NCBI GenBank assembly: GCA_964352855.1
Contig: CAYGTR010000003.1
Span: forward strand, 57,715 to 121,714
Length of the DNA stretch: 64,000 nt
Source: Litorimonas sp964352855
Lineage (GTDB): Bacteria; Pseudomonadota; Alphaproteobacteria; Caulobacterales; Maricaulaceae
Direction: 5' to 3'
The translations under genes were made by a program, and so were the position numbers. Under the pieces are notes generated by a model. That model was given only the letters and a program-made list of their open reading frames with translations, ran no database searches and was not told the DNA's origin. Shown here one piece after another: positions 17,954 to 25,940 of this stretch; position 1 is the first letter of the stretch, and every line of letters begins with the position of its first letter.

Positions 17954-18286
17954 ATGTCCAAGATTTCAAACCTCACAAAAACGACCCTTATGTCAGCCTT
18001 TGCAGCAACCTCATTCATTGCCACGCCCGCCTTCGCCGCATCCAATGGTGACGTAGAGAAGTGCCGTACAGCCTTTGCTGAACAGGGCGATCTGAAAATT
18101 GAAGACTACCGCCTGCGTTTTGAACGCCAAGATGGTCAACGCACAAAGACGCTATATTTTAAAGCGATACCACATGATGGCGGGGAGACCTTGGACATCA
18201 CATGTACATTAAAGCGTACGAAAGTCATGGCTGTAAATACAGGAAATGGTGATGTGACATTATTTGCCAAAACAGAAGAGAAATAA
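17954..18286 (+). CDS. Small secreted protein of unknown function
   Basis: 110 aa from the ATG at 17954, chosen because AAGGAG (17941-17946) precedes it at the right distance; a longer in-frame start at 17873 lacks one. The signal peptide ends at TPAFAASN. The mature domain of about 80 residues has two Cys (CRTAF, DITCTLKR) that could form a disulphide. Family not recognised. Its upstream region carries the direct repeat described separately, so it may be a target of the neighbouring AraC-type regulator. Confidence 0.75.
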   Translation: MSKISNLTKTTLMSAFAATSFIATPAFAASNGDVEKCRTAFAEQGDLKIEDYRLRFERQDGQRTKTLYFKAIPHDGGETLDITCTLKRTKVMAVNTGNGDVTLFAKTEEK

Positions 18287-18293
18287 TGACGGC

Positions 18294-18312
18294 TCAGCGC
18301 TCTGAGCTTTCA
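18294..18312 (+). terminator. Weak hairpin after the small secreted gene
   Basis: GCTCAG-CGCT-CTGAGC followed by only TTT. It lies between two convergent genes; terminator function is possible but the T tract is short. Confidence 0.35.
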
Positions 18313-18322
18313 GGGGTTATAA

Positions 18323-19093
18323 TTAATTCATAACACATGTTGCTAGCCCGTCCCGGGCTACAACTGCCATTCGGCTTTGAATAGTTTGAACGCGTTGGCT
18401 GACGTAATTGCCCGGTGGGTCAACGCGCCATTTATGCGGATTGGGTAAAACAGACGCTAAAAGTGCGGCTTCATAAATACTTAGGTTCCGTGCAGATTTC
18501 TTAAACCTGATCTGGGCCGCCATTTCGGCGCCATATATGCCATTCCCCCAATCCGCTATATTTAGATAATGTTCCATAATTTTTTGCTTCGGCCAAATGA
18601 TCTCTATAATCACGGTTACATAAGCCTCGCCCGCTTTGCGAATATAGCCGCCGCCGTTCCAAAAAATTACATTCTTCGCCGTTTGTTGTGAAATCGTTGA
18701 CCCACCCCGACGACGACCGCCGGATTGATTATCTTGAATCGCTTTTTGCACGGCTTCCATGTCTAAACCTTTATGCTCGCAAAACCGTGTGTCCTCAGCG
18801 GCAATAACAGCTTGCATGAGGTTCGGTGAAATATCAGATAATGCAACAGGCTTCCGCCTTAGCGGATCTGCACTCATTATCATATTCAGGGTCAGGGGTG
18901 CCGGTATAAACAGAAGAATAAATAGATATAAATGCAGAAATAATAAAAGAGCGAGCCCCGCGTATAGACTAATTTTTAAGAATCGTTTGAGACGCGTAGT
19001 CAGTGTTTGCTTAGACTCTTCGAAAAGAACAATTCCATCACCGATTATATCTGCCTCTTCGGAGGGTAATGCAGATTCTATCTCTTCGTTCAT
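18323..19093 (-). CDS. mtgA: Monofunctional peptidoglycan glycosyltransferase MtgA
   Basis: 256 aa GT51 enzyme with one membrane helix (about residues 38-62). The motifs AAEDTRFCEHKG (catalytic Glu), GGSTISQQTAKN, and KIMEHYLN with GNGIYG are all present. It polymerises lipid II into glycan strands on the periplasmic face. The N terminus has an acidic cytoplasmic tail of about 30 residues. It sits 9 bp downstream of an LRAT-fold protein on the same strand, so the two are likely co-transcribed. Confidence 0.93.
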   Translation of the reverse strand: MNEEIESALPSEEADIIGDGIVLFEESKQTLTTRLKRFLKISLYAGLALLLFLHLYLFILLFIPAPLTLNMIMSADPLRRKPVALSDISPNLMQAVIAAEDTRFCEHKGLDMEAVQKAIQDNQSGGRRRGGSTISQQTAKNVIFWNGGGYIRKAGEAYVTVIIEIIWPKQKIMEHYLNIADWGNGIYGAEMAAQIRFKKSARNLSIYEAALLASVLPNPHKWRVDPPGNYVSQRVQTIQSRMAVVARDGLATCVMN

Positions 19094-19102
19094 ATAGGCC
19101 GA

Positions 19103-19477
19103 TTAATCACGAGACAGGCGTCTGGCGTCGAGGGGACCTAATTGTTCACTGCGACCTTTGCCTTCCATCACCCATGTGACGAAATGTTGGCAGTTATTAA
19201 TCAGGACATTATAACGATCACCTTTTCGGCTACGAGCGCGGGCGACGAGTTCTGGGCCAGTCACAGAACAGGCAATATGGTGAATTTTTACGGGAGCACC
19301 TTGAGAAAAAGCTGTCATATCCGTCTCTTCAACACGACCAAACCGGGCTGATGTATGTATCACCGTGCCATATCCCGTTGCAATGCCATAATGTCGAACA
19401 ATACTATAGGCTCGTACCTCTAAGAGTGTGCCTGCAGGATAGACGGTCGCCGTCCGCTCAAAAGGATAATCGCTCAT
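19103..19477 (-). CDS. LRAT-domain (permuted NlpC/P60) protein
   Basis: 124 aa. Conserved LRAT features are visible: HYGI with His29, VIH with His41, and the nucleophile Cys96 in NNCQHFV. The fold acts as a thiol acyltransferase or phospholipase in eukaryotes; bacterial members are poorly characterised. No signal peptide is seen, so it is probably cytoplasmic. It lies directly upstream of mtgA in the same orientation, which hints at a role at the membrane or cell wall. Fold call is firm, function unknown. Confidence 0.8.
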   Translation of the reverse strand: MSDYPFERTATVYPAGTLLEVRAYSIVRHYGIATGYGTVIHTSARFGRVEETDMTAFSQGAPVKIHHIACSVTGPELVARARSRKGDRYNVLINNCQHFVTWVMEGKGRSEQLGPLDARRLSRD

Positions 19478-19506
19478 ACCTTTATATAGGTTATTTCAGC
19501 TCAATA

Positions 19507-19535
19507 AAAAAGGCGGTAATAAATACCGCCTTTTT
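19507..19535 (-). terminator. Rho-independent terminator, symmetric
   Basis: AAAAAGGCGGTA (19507-19518), loop ATAAA, TACCGCCTTTTT (19524-19535). It reads as a terminator for the minus-strand lipoprotein gene and could work in both directions. Confidence 0.88.
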
Positions 19536-19543
19536 CGTGTTAC

Positions 19544-19909
19544 CTAGCCGCGAAGCTGACCGTTTTCATAATACGTTCGCCCGGATTCTTCATCAAAGTA
19601 ATAGTAACGGCCTGTTGATTCGTCGAAATAAAGCGCTTGCCCACTCGCTCTTTCACGCACACGCGTTGGCTCGCCTATACGTTTATCCTTTTCACTACCG
19701 ACATAAGCGCCGCCTGCACCGCCAACAATAGCGCCAATCGCGGCACCGGTGCTTGCATCGCCGCCACCAAAATTATTACCGATAATCGCGCCAGCAATTG
19801 CGCCGCCTGCAGCGCCAAGACCGGCATTCTTTTCAACGTTACCAGTTGTTGTGCAAGCTCCAAGAGTCAATGCCGCTGTGGTTAAGAGTGTCATTTTTAA
19901 TTTATTCAT
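19544..19909 (-). CDS. Glycine-zipper lipoprotein
   Basis: 121 aa from the ATG at 19909, which has an AAGGAT ribosome-binding site; an upstream in-frame ATG at 19939 would destroy the signal peptide. The lipobox LGAC marks lipidation. Residues about 28-70 hold Gly/Ala-rich segments (GAAGGAIAGAIIG, GAAIGAIVGGAGGAYVG) typical of glycine-zipper envelope proteins such as the YMGG/Rickettsia 17-kDa-antigen group. The C terminus is rich in Tyr. Probable outer-membrane association. Confidence 0.82.
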   Translation of the reverse strand: MNKLKMTLLTTAALTLGACTTTGNVEKNAGLGAAGGAIAGAIIGNNFGGGDASTGAAIGAIVGGAGGAYVGSEKDKRIGEPTRVRERASGQALYFDESTGRYYYFDEESGRTYYENGQLRG

Positions 19910-20018
19910 GATGTATCCTTTGCAAATACAATAACCCATCCCATGTCATCATAACGCTTCAAGACCTATCAGGCTCCTTAATATGTTATGAGAGTTTGGT
20001 AATCTTTACGCCCTGAGC

Positions 20019-20921
20019 TTAGTAAATACCCATCATTTCATCGGGTCTCGCCCTGATATTGTCCATAATGAAATCCAAAAGTTGGGTTACTCTTGCAGGG
20101 GCGCGATTATCACCCGTTCGCAAAGCATAGACGGGCATGGGTAAGCCCCCATAATCCGTCATCGTTTGTACTAAGCTGCCTTTGGCCAACGCCTGCTGCA
20201 CAAGCATGGTGGGCATGAGCCCGATGCCTTGTCCCGCAATCGCAAATTGACGTAAGGTTTCACCGCTATTTGTGACGATATGATCCCTAGGTGTGAAAGA
20301 ATATTGACGCCCACCTTTCATCAGCGACCATGTTGGCCCCCGTGAGTAACGTAGGCATTTGTGGTTTTTCAAATCAATGTGAGAGGTGGGTTCGCCGTTT
20401 TTCTCAAGATAATCGGGACTGGCACAAATTATCATCTTGGCCTCGCCGATCATGCGCGCCACGAGGCTGCTGTCCTTCATCGGACCTGCGCGAAAAGCAA
20501 TATCCACACGTTCTTCAATCAGGTCGACCAGACGTTCAGTCAGATTGATCTCGATAATAATATCAGGATGCTTGGCCATAAAAGTCGCGATAATAGGTGT
20601 TAATGTATAGGAACCGAATGTTTCGGGGGCCGAAAGACGTATATGCCCTGAAAGCCTCTGGCTTTCATGTCGCGCTGTATCCTCCATGGCCCTTACATCA
20701 GACAGGATTTTCTTGCTCTGTTCGTAATAAACATGCCCTGTATCTGTCAGCTGCCAAGATCGATTATTTCTCTTAATAAGCTGTAGGCCGAGATATTTCT
20801 CCAAATCACTTAGCGCATGACTGACGGAGGACTTAGACAGACTCAGTGCACTCGCCGCTCTTGTGAATTGTCCTGCCTCGACAATTGTCACAAATATCTC
20901 CATGCGTCGCAGGCGATCCAT
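20019..20921 (-). CDS. LysR-family transcriptional regulator
   Basis: 300 aa with the N-terminal winged HTH (FTRAASALSLSKSSVSHALSDLEKYLG, about residues 18-42) and a LysR substrate domain. A GAGGGG ribosome-binding site precedes the ATG. A perfect palindrome 23-39 bp upstream of the start suits autoregulation. The gene is divergent from an ABA4-like gene, the classical LysR arrangement for a target, although the 230-bp separation weakens the inference. Confidence 0.92.
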   Translation of the reverse strand: MDRLRRMEIFVTIVEAGQFTRAASALSLSKSSVSHALSDLEKYLGLQLIKRNNRSWQLTDTGHVYYEQSKKILSDVRAMEDTARHESQRLSGHIRLSAPETFGSYTLTPIIATFMAKHPDIIIEINLTERLVDLIEERVDIAFRAGPMKDSSLVARMIGEAKMIICASPDYLEKNGEPTSHIDLKNHKCLRYSRGPTWSLMKGGRQYSFTPRDHIVTNSGETLRQFAIAGQGIGLMPTMLVQQALAKGSLVQTMTDYGGLPMPVYALRTGDNRAPARVTQLLDFIMDNIRARPDEMMGIY

Positions 20922-20943
20922 TGCTTTACCCCTCTAAATTGAA

Positions 20944-20960
20944 GTTCGAAATAATCGAAC
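20944..20960. promoter_or_regulatory. Palindromic candidate LysR operator
   Basis: GTTCGA-AATAA-TCGAAC, a perfect 6-bp inverted repeat containing a T-N11-A core, the usual LysR box form. It lies just upstream of the LysR gene. Confidence 0.55.
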
Positions 20961-21040
20961 ATAGATTTTAAATTTATGGGCTTTATTTAAATTTCGCACA
21001 ACCTATAATTTGGAAGCGGGTGATGATTACATTATCTGCA

Positions 21041-21081
21041 GCCCGCCTCACAGGTTGCCCCACATCGGCCTGTAGGCGGGC
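21041..21081. other. Strong GC-rich hairpin of unknown role
   Basis: Arms 21041-21054 and 21069-21081 pair over 13 bp with one bulged C, enclosing a 14-nt loop. No T tract follows on the plus strand. It lies between the divergent LysR and ABA4-like genes and could be part of the latter's leader or a dispersed repeat. Confidence 0.5.
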
Positions 21082-21151
21082 CCTGAAAATCTATTCCCTT
21101 GTCTGATATATTTTTATGGCCACTCAGATGTTGCATGGTTAGGGTTAAATC

Positions 21152-21601
21152 ATGACTTATGACCTTCTGCTGCAATTCGTGAATCTCAGTGTTCTTCCCG
21201 CTTGGGCGATGTTGATATTTCTACCGAATTGGAAAGGCACGCAAGCGCTAGTCCACTCTATGTTCTACCCGCTCTTATTAGGTGGCATTTATGTGGCCTG
21301 TTTTGGATTGGTGATTTTTGCGGGCCACGGCGCCAAAGACGGTGGGTTTTTGACGATTGAAGCTATTCGCGCTTTATTCTCATCCGACGCAGGCATCGTC
21401 ATCGGATGGGCGCATTACCTGGTCTTTGATCTCTTTGTCGGCGCGTGGGAAGCCCGAGACGCCAAACGCCGCGGGTTTAACCATTGGGTGCTGATACCCT
21501 GTCTGTTCTTGACGTTTATGGCAGGGCCTGTCGGGTTGGTATTGTATTTGGTATTGCGCGCCGCGACCAAGAAGGGTGGATGGGGAATTATTGAGGATTA
21601 A
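21152..21601 (+). CDS. ABA4-like (DUF4281) integral membrane protein
   Basis: 149 aa with four predicted membrane helices. The segments LPAWAMLIFLPNW, GWAHYLVFDLFVGAWEARDAKRRG and FMAGPVGLVLYL match the ABA4-like family, named after the plant protein needed for neoxanthin synthesis. The bacterial role is unknown. No carotenoid genes are visible in the window. It is divergent from a LysR regulator. Confidence 0.8.
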   Translation: MTYDLLLQFVNLSVLPAWAMLIFLPNWKGTQALVHSMFYPLLLGGIYVACFGLVIFAGHGAKDGGFLTIEAIRALFSSDAGIVIGWAHYLVFDLFVGAWEARDAKRRGFNHWVLIPCLFLTFMAGPVGLVLYLVLRAATKKGGWGIIED

Positions 21602-21797
21602 TTTGATTCTTGAACTGCATATATGTCCACCAAAAGAATATGGCACTGTTCTTATAGGGATTTTGCCATTCTAATTATGTATCAGCGCCTTGCTTTTACT
21701 ACGTTTTTTGTGTGACAGATTTATAAAAAATTTTGCGCATTCCCAATGACTTAACGGTTCGTAAACCTTTTTCGTCCCATTTCGATACTACTAAGTG
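21602..21797. other. AT-rich intergenic DNA between the ABA4-like gene and the structured leader
   Basis: No gene seen. It holds a weak AAGAA/TTCTT hairpin near 21635-21655 and a near-match to a CtrA box (TTAA-CGGTTCG-TAAA, 21751-21765). Confidence 0.5.
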
Positions 21798-21828
21798 TTG
21801 ACGTAGAACCCGAATTACACACTATATA
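21798..21828 (+). promoter_or_regulatory. Predicted promoter of the structured leader
   Basis: TTGACG (21798-21803) followed after 19 bp by TATATA (21823-21828). It would start transcription just before three consecutive hairpins. Spacing is slightly long. Confidence 0.4.
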
Positions 21829-21859
21829 TATGTGCGTTTTAGTATAAAATGCATTTAGG

Positions 21860-21957
21860 GCGGCGGCTGCCAGTGCTTCGAAACAAAAGGCAGCCGTCGC
21901 ATTCACTAACTACCTTGGTAGTCTTTTGATTCGTAACACAAGACGAATCGCGGCTGC
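21860..21957 (+). promoter_or_regulatory. Multi-hairpin 5' leader (candidate cis-regulatory RNA)
   Basis: Three hairpins in a row: a 12-bp GC-rich stem with one G-U pair (21860-21871 with 21889-21900, 17-nt loop), ACTAC-CTTG-GTAGT (21909-21922), and GATTCGT/ACGAATC (21928-21934 with 21943-21949). A second CGGCTGC at 21951-21957 could compete with the first arm for GCAGCCG at 21890-21896, giving mutually exclusive folds. No known riboswitch class is recognised. It could also be a stand-alone small RNA. Confidence 0.5.
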
Positions 21958-21983
21958 AAGGTAAAAATCGAAAGGACAGTAAA

Positions 21984-22172
21984 ATGTCTTATTTTACCGC
22001 TGCAAAGCGCAGCACTCCTATTGGAACCAAAGTACGCACCGGCAGCAAATGCCCTGAGTCAGGAGTATGGAAAGCTGAAGGTTATTCAGAAACCGCTCCG
22101 ATTGCCAAAGGGAATCGTATGCCGCCTTACGCAGGTAAGGCTGTATATTGGGTACTTATCCAATACGCCTAA
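21984..22172 (+). CDS. Small basic protein of unknown function (YjzC-like resemblance)
   Basis: 62 aa behind a good AAAGGA ribosome-binding site (21971-21976, seven bases before the ATG). The pattern tGskCPesGvW, then iakGnrmPPy and a C-terminal Trp faintly resembles the small YjzC family; that is a weak impression only. It has a single Cys, is basic, and has no signal peptide. Strong upstream structure and a following inverted-repeat block suggest a regulated, self-contained transcription unit. Confidence 0.65.
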   Translation: MSYFTAAKRSTPIGTKVRTGSKCPESGVWKAEGYSETAPIAKGNRMPPYAGKAVYWVLIQYA

Positions 22173-22177
22173 AATAT

Positions 22178-22193
22178 GGCGGTTAAGACCGCC
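22178..22193 (+). terminator. Short hairpin after the 62-aa gene
   Basis: GGCGGT-TAAG-ACCGCC directly after the stop codon, without a T tract. It may act with the larger inverted repeat that follows. Confidence 0.4.
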
Positions 22194-22202
22194 TATAAGT
22201 AG

Positions 22203-22266
22203 CTAACTTTTCAATCAACTGAAATTGATCCTCGATCAATTTGCTAGGTGTTGCTTGAAAAGTTAG
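22203..22266. repeat. Nested inverted repeats between convergent genes
   Basis: A perfect outer repeat, CTAACTTTTCAA (22203-22214) with TTGAAAAGTTAG (22255-22266), encloses a perfect inner one, AAATTGATC-CTC-GATCAATTT (22222-22242). The right outer arm overlaps the purH stop codon. It may be a bidirectional transcription-stop or mRNA-stabilising structure. Confidence 0.6.
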
Positions 22267-23894
22267 TGTCTAAAATGCCGCATTCCGGTAAATACCATGG
22301 CAATATTATTGTCATCAGCCGCTTTAATCACTTCATCATCACGAATAGAACCGCCGGGTTGAATAATCGCGGTTGCACCTGCAGCGGCTGCGGCGAGCAT
22401 ACCATCTGCGAAAGGGAAGAACGCATCTGAGGCGCAGGCGCAACCTTGTGTGCGCGGGGCTTCCCACCCTGCGGCGGCTTGGGCGTCTTCGGCTTTACGC
22501 GCCGCAATTCTAGCAGAGTCAATGCGGCTCATTTGGCCGGCGCCGACTCCGGCTGTGGAGCCGTCTTTGACGTAAATGATTGCATTGGATTTTACATGTT
22601 TCGCCACTTTCCACGCCATACGCAGATCCGCCATTTCAGCTTCTGTCGGGGCGCGTTTGGTGACGACGTTCAAATCTTCATCGGCGACATACCCGTTGTC
22701 GCGGTCTTGGACGAGGATGCCGCCACCCACATTCCGCTGTGTCATGCTTGGCGCTTTGGGATCGGGTAGGTCACCTACAATCAACAGGCGCAGGTTTTTC
22801 TTTTTCGCAAACAACGCAATCGCGTCATCATCTGCGCTTGGCGCAATCACGACTTCGGTAAAGACCTTGAGAATTTCTGTTGCCGTCTCTTTATCCAAAC
22901 GACCATTCAAGGCCACAATACCGCCAAAGGCCGAGACCGGGTCACAGGCCAGCGCCGCTTTATAAGCCTCCACAAATGTTTTGCCGACAGCCACGCCGCA
23001 AGGGTTGGCATGTTTGATAATAGCAACCGCGGGATCGGCCCCTTCGTGTTGGCGGCCAAATTCTGCAACCAATTCATAGGCCGCATCGGTATCATTGATA
23101 TTATTGTAAGACAGCTCTTTACCTTGAATTTGTGTGGCTGTGGCCACACCCGGACGATTGGATCCATCGGTGTAAAAGGCAGCCTTTTGATGCGGGTTCT
23201 CACCGTAACGCAGCGATTGTTTTAAGGTGCCGCCTTGCGCGCTGAAAGCTGGTGTGCCTTCAACTTGGCCAGCAAACCAATTGGCTATGGCCGCATCATA
23301 AGCGGCGGACCGCGCATAAGTTTTCGCCGCAAGTCTCTGACGTAATGAGCCTGAAGTCTTCCCGTCATTAGCATCCATTTCCGTCAACACGGCGTCAACG
23401 TCATCAGAATCCGTACAGACAGCCACATGCGAATGGTTCTTCGCCGCAGCGCGTATCATCGCGGGGCCGCCAATATCAATATTTTCAACGCACATTTCAT
23501 AAGACCCTCCTGAAGCTACAGCCTTTTCAAACGGGTAAAGATTGACGATCAACAGGTCGATGGACAAAATTCCGTGAGCGTGCATGGCGTCTTTATGTGA
23601 CGCCAAATCCCGGTCACCGAGCAGACCCCCATGTACCATCGGATGCAGAGTTTTGACACGACCATCCATCATCTCAGGAAACTTTGTCAGTTCCGACACA
23701 TCTTTGACAGGAATGCCCGCCGCCGTAATCGCTTTATGCGTGCCGCCTGTGGATACTAATTTCACGCCGCGCTCATGCAAAGCTTTAGCTTGTGCAATTA
23801 ATCGCGATTTATCAGACACCGAAATCAAGGCACGTTTGACGGGCGTAAGGCGAGACGGATCAAAAGCAGGAAGATCGGGATTAGGGTTTGGCAT
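22263..23894 (-). CDS. purH: Bifunctional AICAR transformylase/IMP cyclohydrolase
   Basis: 543 aa, full length. The N-terminal MGS-like IMP cyclohydrolase domain spans about residues 18-165 (ALISVSDKSRL, STGGTHKAI, DGRVKTLHP). The AICAR transformylase domain holds IKHANPCGVAVG and ends in the conserved MVFTGMRHFRH. It carries out the last two steps of IMP synthesis. It follows the dehydratase gene on the same strand with a 111-bp gap. purH near heparinase-like and rpe/rsmB genes is a known alphaproteobacterial neighbourhood. Confidence 0.97.
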   Translation of the reverse strand: MPNPNPDLPAFDPSRLTPVKRALISVSDKSRLIAQAKALHERGVKLVSTGGTHKAITAAGIPVKDVSELTKFPEMMDGRVKTLHPMVHGGLLGDRDLASHKDAMHAHGILSIDLLIVNLYPFEKAVASGGSYEMCVENIDIGGPAMIRAAAKNHSHVAVCTDSDDVDAVLTEMDANDGKTSGSLRQRLAAKTYARSAAYDAAIANWFAGQVEGTPAFSAQGGTLKQSLRYGENPHQKAAFYTDGSNRPGVATATQIQGKELSYNNINDTDAAYELVAEFGRQHEGADPAVAIIKHANPCGVAVGKTFVEAYKAALACDPVSAFGGIVALNGRLDKETATEILKVFTEVVIAPSADDDAIALFAKKKNLRLLIVGDLPDPKAPSMTQRNVGGGILVQDRDNGYVADEDLNVVTKRAPTEAEMADLRMAWKVAKHVKSNAIIYVKDGSTAGVGAGQMSRIDSARIAARKAEDAQAAAGWEAPRTQGCACASDAFFPFADGMLAAAAAGATAIIQPGGSIRDDEVIKAADDNNIAMVFTGMRHFRH

Positions 23895-24005
23895 AATACT
23901 ACCTTTTTAGGACTCGATATCAGGTCTGTAGTTAAGCGCCCGTAACACGCGGCCCAAAAGAGTAAAAGGCCCTGCCTTCATCAAATTCAGCGCTATCCAC
24001 TTATA

Positions 24006-25940
24006 TTATAATTTTGCGACCAAAGCCCCGTTTGGTTCGTAATCCGGTAGGAGTTTTTTTAAGGCTTTGCAAACGGCGTCACGATCACGTTTATCGATCG
24101 CTTTAAGCAGCTTTTCAATTTGGTCTAAGACTTCATCGGGTTCGGCAATCGCCCCTGTGAAACGCTGAATGCCTGCGACTGACGTCGGCACCAAGTCTTC
24201 GGCATGACCCGTCAATCTTTCCGAAATTTTCTCTCCTGGACGTAAGCCCGTATAATGAATTTCGATGTCTTTATCAGGAATCTTCCCCCGCAAACGAATA
24301 AGCTGTCGCGCGAGCCGCGCAATATTAACGGGCTCCCCCATTTCCAACACATAAATATCTGCTTGATTATTACTGTGATTGGGCATCTCAGGGCCTTCCA
24401 AGGCCGCAGCTTGTAAAACAAGTGCGGCCGCTTCTTCCGTGGTCATAAAATAACGCGTGACGTCGCGATGGGTCACAGTCACAGGACCGCCTGCAGCGAT
24501 CTGTTTTTCAAAAAGAGGAACCACCGAGCCTGTTGACGCCAGCACATTTCCAAAACGTACAGCAGCCGTATTCAGGGTTGGAATACGTTCGGCCATGGCG
24601 ACCATCAGCATCTCAACAATACGCTTGCTCGCCCCCATAATATTGACAGGATTTACAGCCTTGTCCGTTGATATCAGAATAAAATTTTCGGCCTTATGTA
24701 CAGCACATGCCTCAATCACCTGACGTGTTCCAAAAACATTTGTGCGCAGGGTTTCTATTGGGTTTGTTTCGCCCAATGGTACATGTTTAAGGGCGGCAGC
24801 ATGAATGACAATTTCGGGGCGTTCCCATTGGAAAATTTCTTTTAGCCGACCCCCGTCGCAGACATCGCCAATATAAGTTGTCCAGTCAGGATCCCGCATA
24901 AGTGGCTTTAGCGGCGCCAAAGAGTGCTCCAACTGATAGAGATTATATTCCGAGTTATCGAGCAGGGCGAGACTGGCGGGATTAAGCGCTGCCAACTGTC
25001 GAGAGATTTCCGAGCCAATAGAGCCCCCTGCCCCAGTTACCAAAACGCGACGGTTTTTAACTAATCGTCGCACAGGCGAAATATCCAAAGCCTGCAAGTC
25101 ACGTCCAATAAGGTCAGCAGCTTCGAAACTGGTTAACCCCGTATCAACACCTTCGGATTGAAGGCGCGCCAAAGGCGCACCAATATTAGCTGACATCTTA
25201 ACAAGTCGCTCTGTGTCAGGGCGAGATAAATTGGGGTCAACCGAAATGAGTTGAAGAGGCTTATCCCTCAATCCTGCCATTTTTTGATAAATGGCCTTTA
25301 AATCTTCGAGCCCGCCCAAAACCGGCACACCGCGTATAGAGCGCCCAACATTAGCTCCTGATGTTTCGACCAATCCAACCGGATTAATAGCCCCCACATG
25401 ATTGCGACGCGAAACATCTCTCAAATAGTTGTAGAGCTTCGGACTTGGGCCTATAAGAATCGCGTCATGGGAGAACTCTGAACGACTTCGAAACAAAGCC
25501 CGAATATCTCCATTTTGAATAATCATCGCCATGAGCCGTGACAAGACCAACATACCGAAGAAAAATAATCCGCCTGTAAACGGGGCGGAGCGCGGAAAAT
25601 CAGCACCACGATCGAAGAAAAAGAAAAGAATAAGGGGCGTCAGCGATGAAACAATGACAACACCAACTAATAAACCTCGAATATCCTTCAGCGAGGTAAA
25701 ACGCCATATGGCTCTATCTTGTCGCATGATCACCCAAACAAAAACAACGCTCATCATTGTGATGATCGCCGCATTCCAGTCGACTTCTGTCGGGATCGGT
25801 TTGTTTAAAAAGTCATAGCGCCAGCGAATGACGTAGAGCATGGCAAGCCCACCAAGAAGTGCATCAAAAGCAAGCAATAGAACCCGGACTGGCCAACCCG
25901 AAGATTCACGCAACCTCTTGACTTTGGGCCCCTCACCCAT
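24006..25940 (-). CDS. Membrane nucleotide-sugar 4,6-dehydratase (WbpM/CapD/FlaA1 type)
   Basis: 644 aa. Four N-terminal membrane helices (to about residue 125) precede a CoA-binding-like region and a long SDR domain with TGAGGSIGSEI at about 301-311. The catalytic motif is MGASK (M-x3-K), the Met-for-Tyr variant typical of WbpM-type UDP-GlcNAc 4,6-dehydratases. It should make 4-keto-6-deoxy sugars for O-antigen, capsule or glycoprotein glycans. It overlaps the heparinase-like gene by eight bases, so the two are translationally linked. The C-terminal LRPGEKISERL is also family-typical. Confidence 0.9.
   Translation of the reverse strand: MGEGPKVKRLRESSGWPVRVLLLAFDALLGGLAMLYVIRWRYDFLNKPIPTEVDWNAAIITMMSVVFVWVIMRQDRAIWRFTSLKDIRGLLVGVVIVSSLTPLILFFFFDRGADFPRSAPFTGGLFFFGMLVLSRLMAMIIQNGDIRALFRSRSEFSHDAILIGPSPKLYNYLRDVSRRNHVGAINPVGLVETSGANVGRSIRGVPVLGGLEDLKAIYQKMAGLRDKPLQLISVDPNLSRPDTERLVKMSANIGAPLARLQSEGVDTGLTSFEAADLIGRDLQALDISPVRRLVKNRRVLVTGAGGSIGSEISRQLAALNPASLALLDNSEYNLYQLEHSLAPLKPLMRDPDWTTYIGDVCDGGRLKEIFQWERPEIVIHAAALKHVPLGETNPIETLRTNVFGTRQVIEACAVHKAENFILISTDKAVNPVNIMGASKRIVEMLMVAMAERIPTLNTAAVRFGNVLASTGSVVPLFEKQIAAGGPVTVTHRDVTRYFMTTEEAAALVLQAAALEGPEMPNHSNNQADIYVLEMGEPVNIARLARQLIRLRGKIPDKDIEIHYTGLRPGEKISERLTGHAEDLVPTSVAGIQRFTGAIAEPDEVLDQIEKLLKAIDKRDRDAVCKALKKLLPDYEPNGALVAKL

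Noticed and set aside
19351..19731. 126-codon plus-strand frame across the LRAT gene start, the terminator and the glycine-zipper lipoprotein
   Set aside because: It is antisense to two well-supported genes and spans a strong terminator, with no ribosome-binding site.
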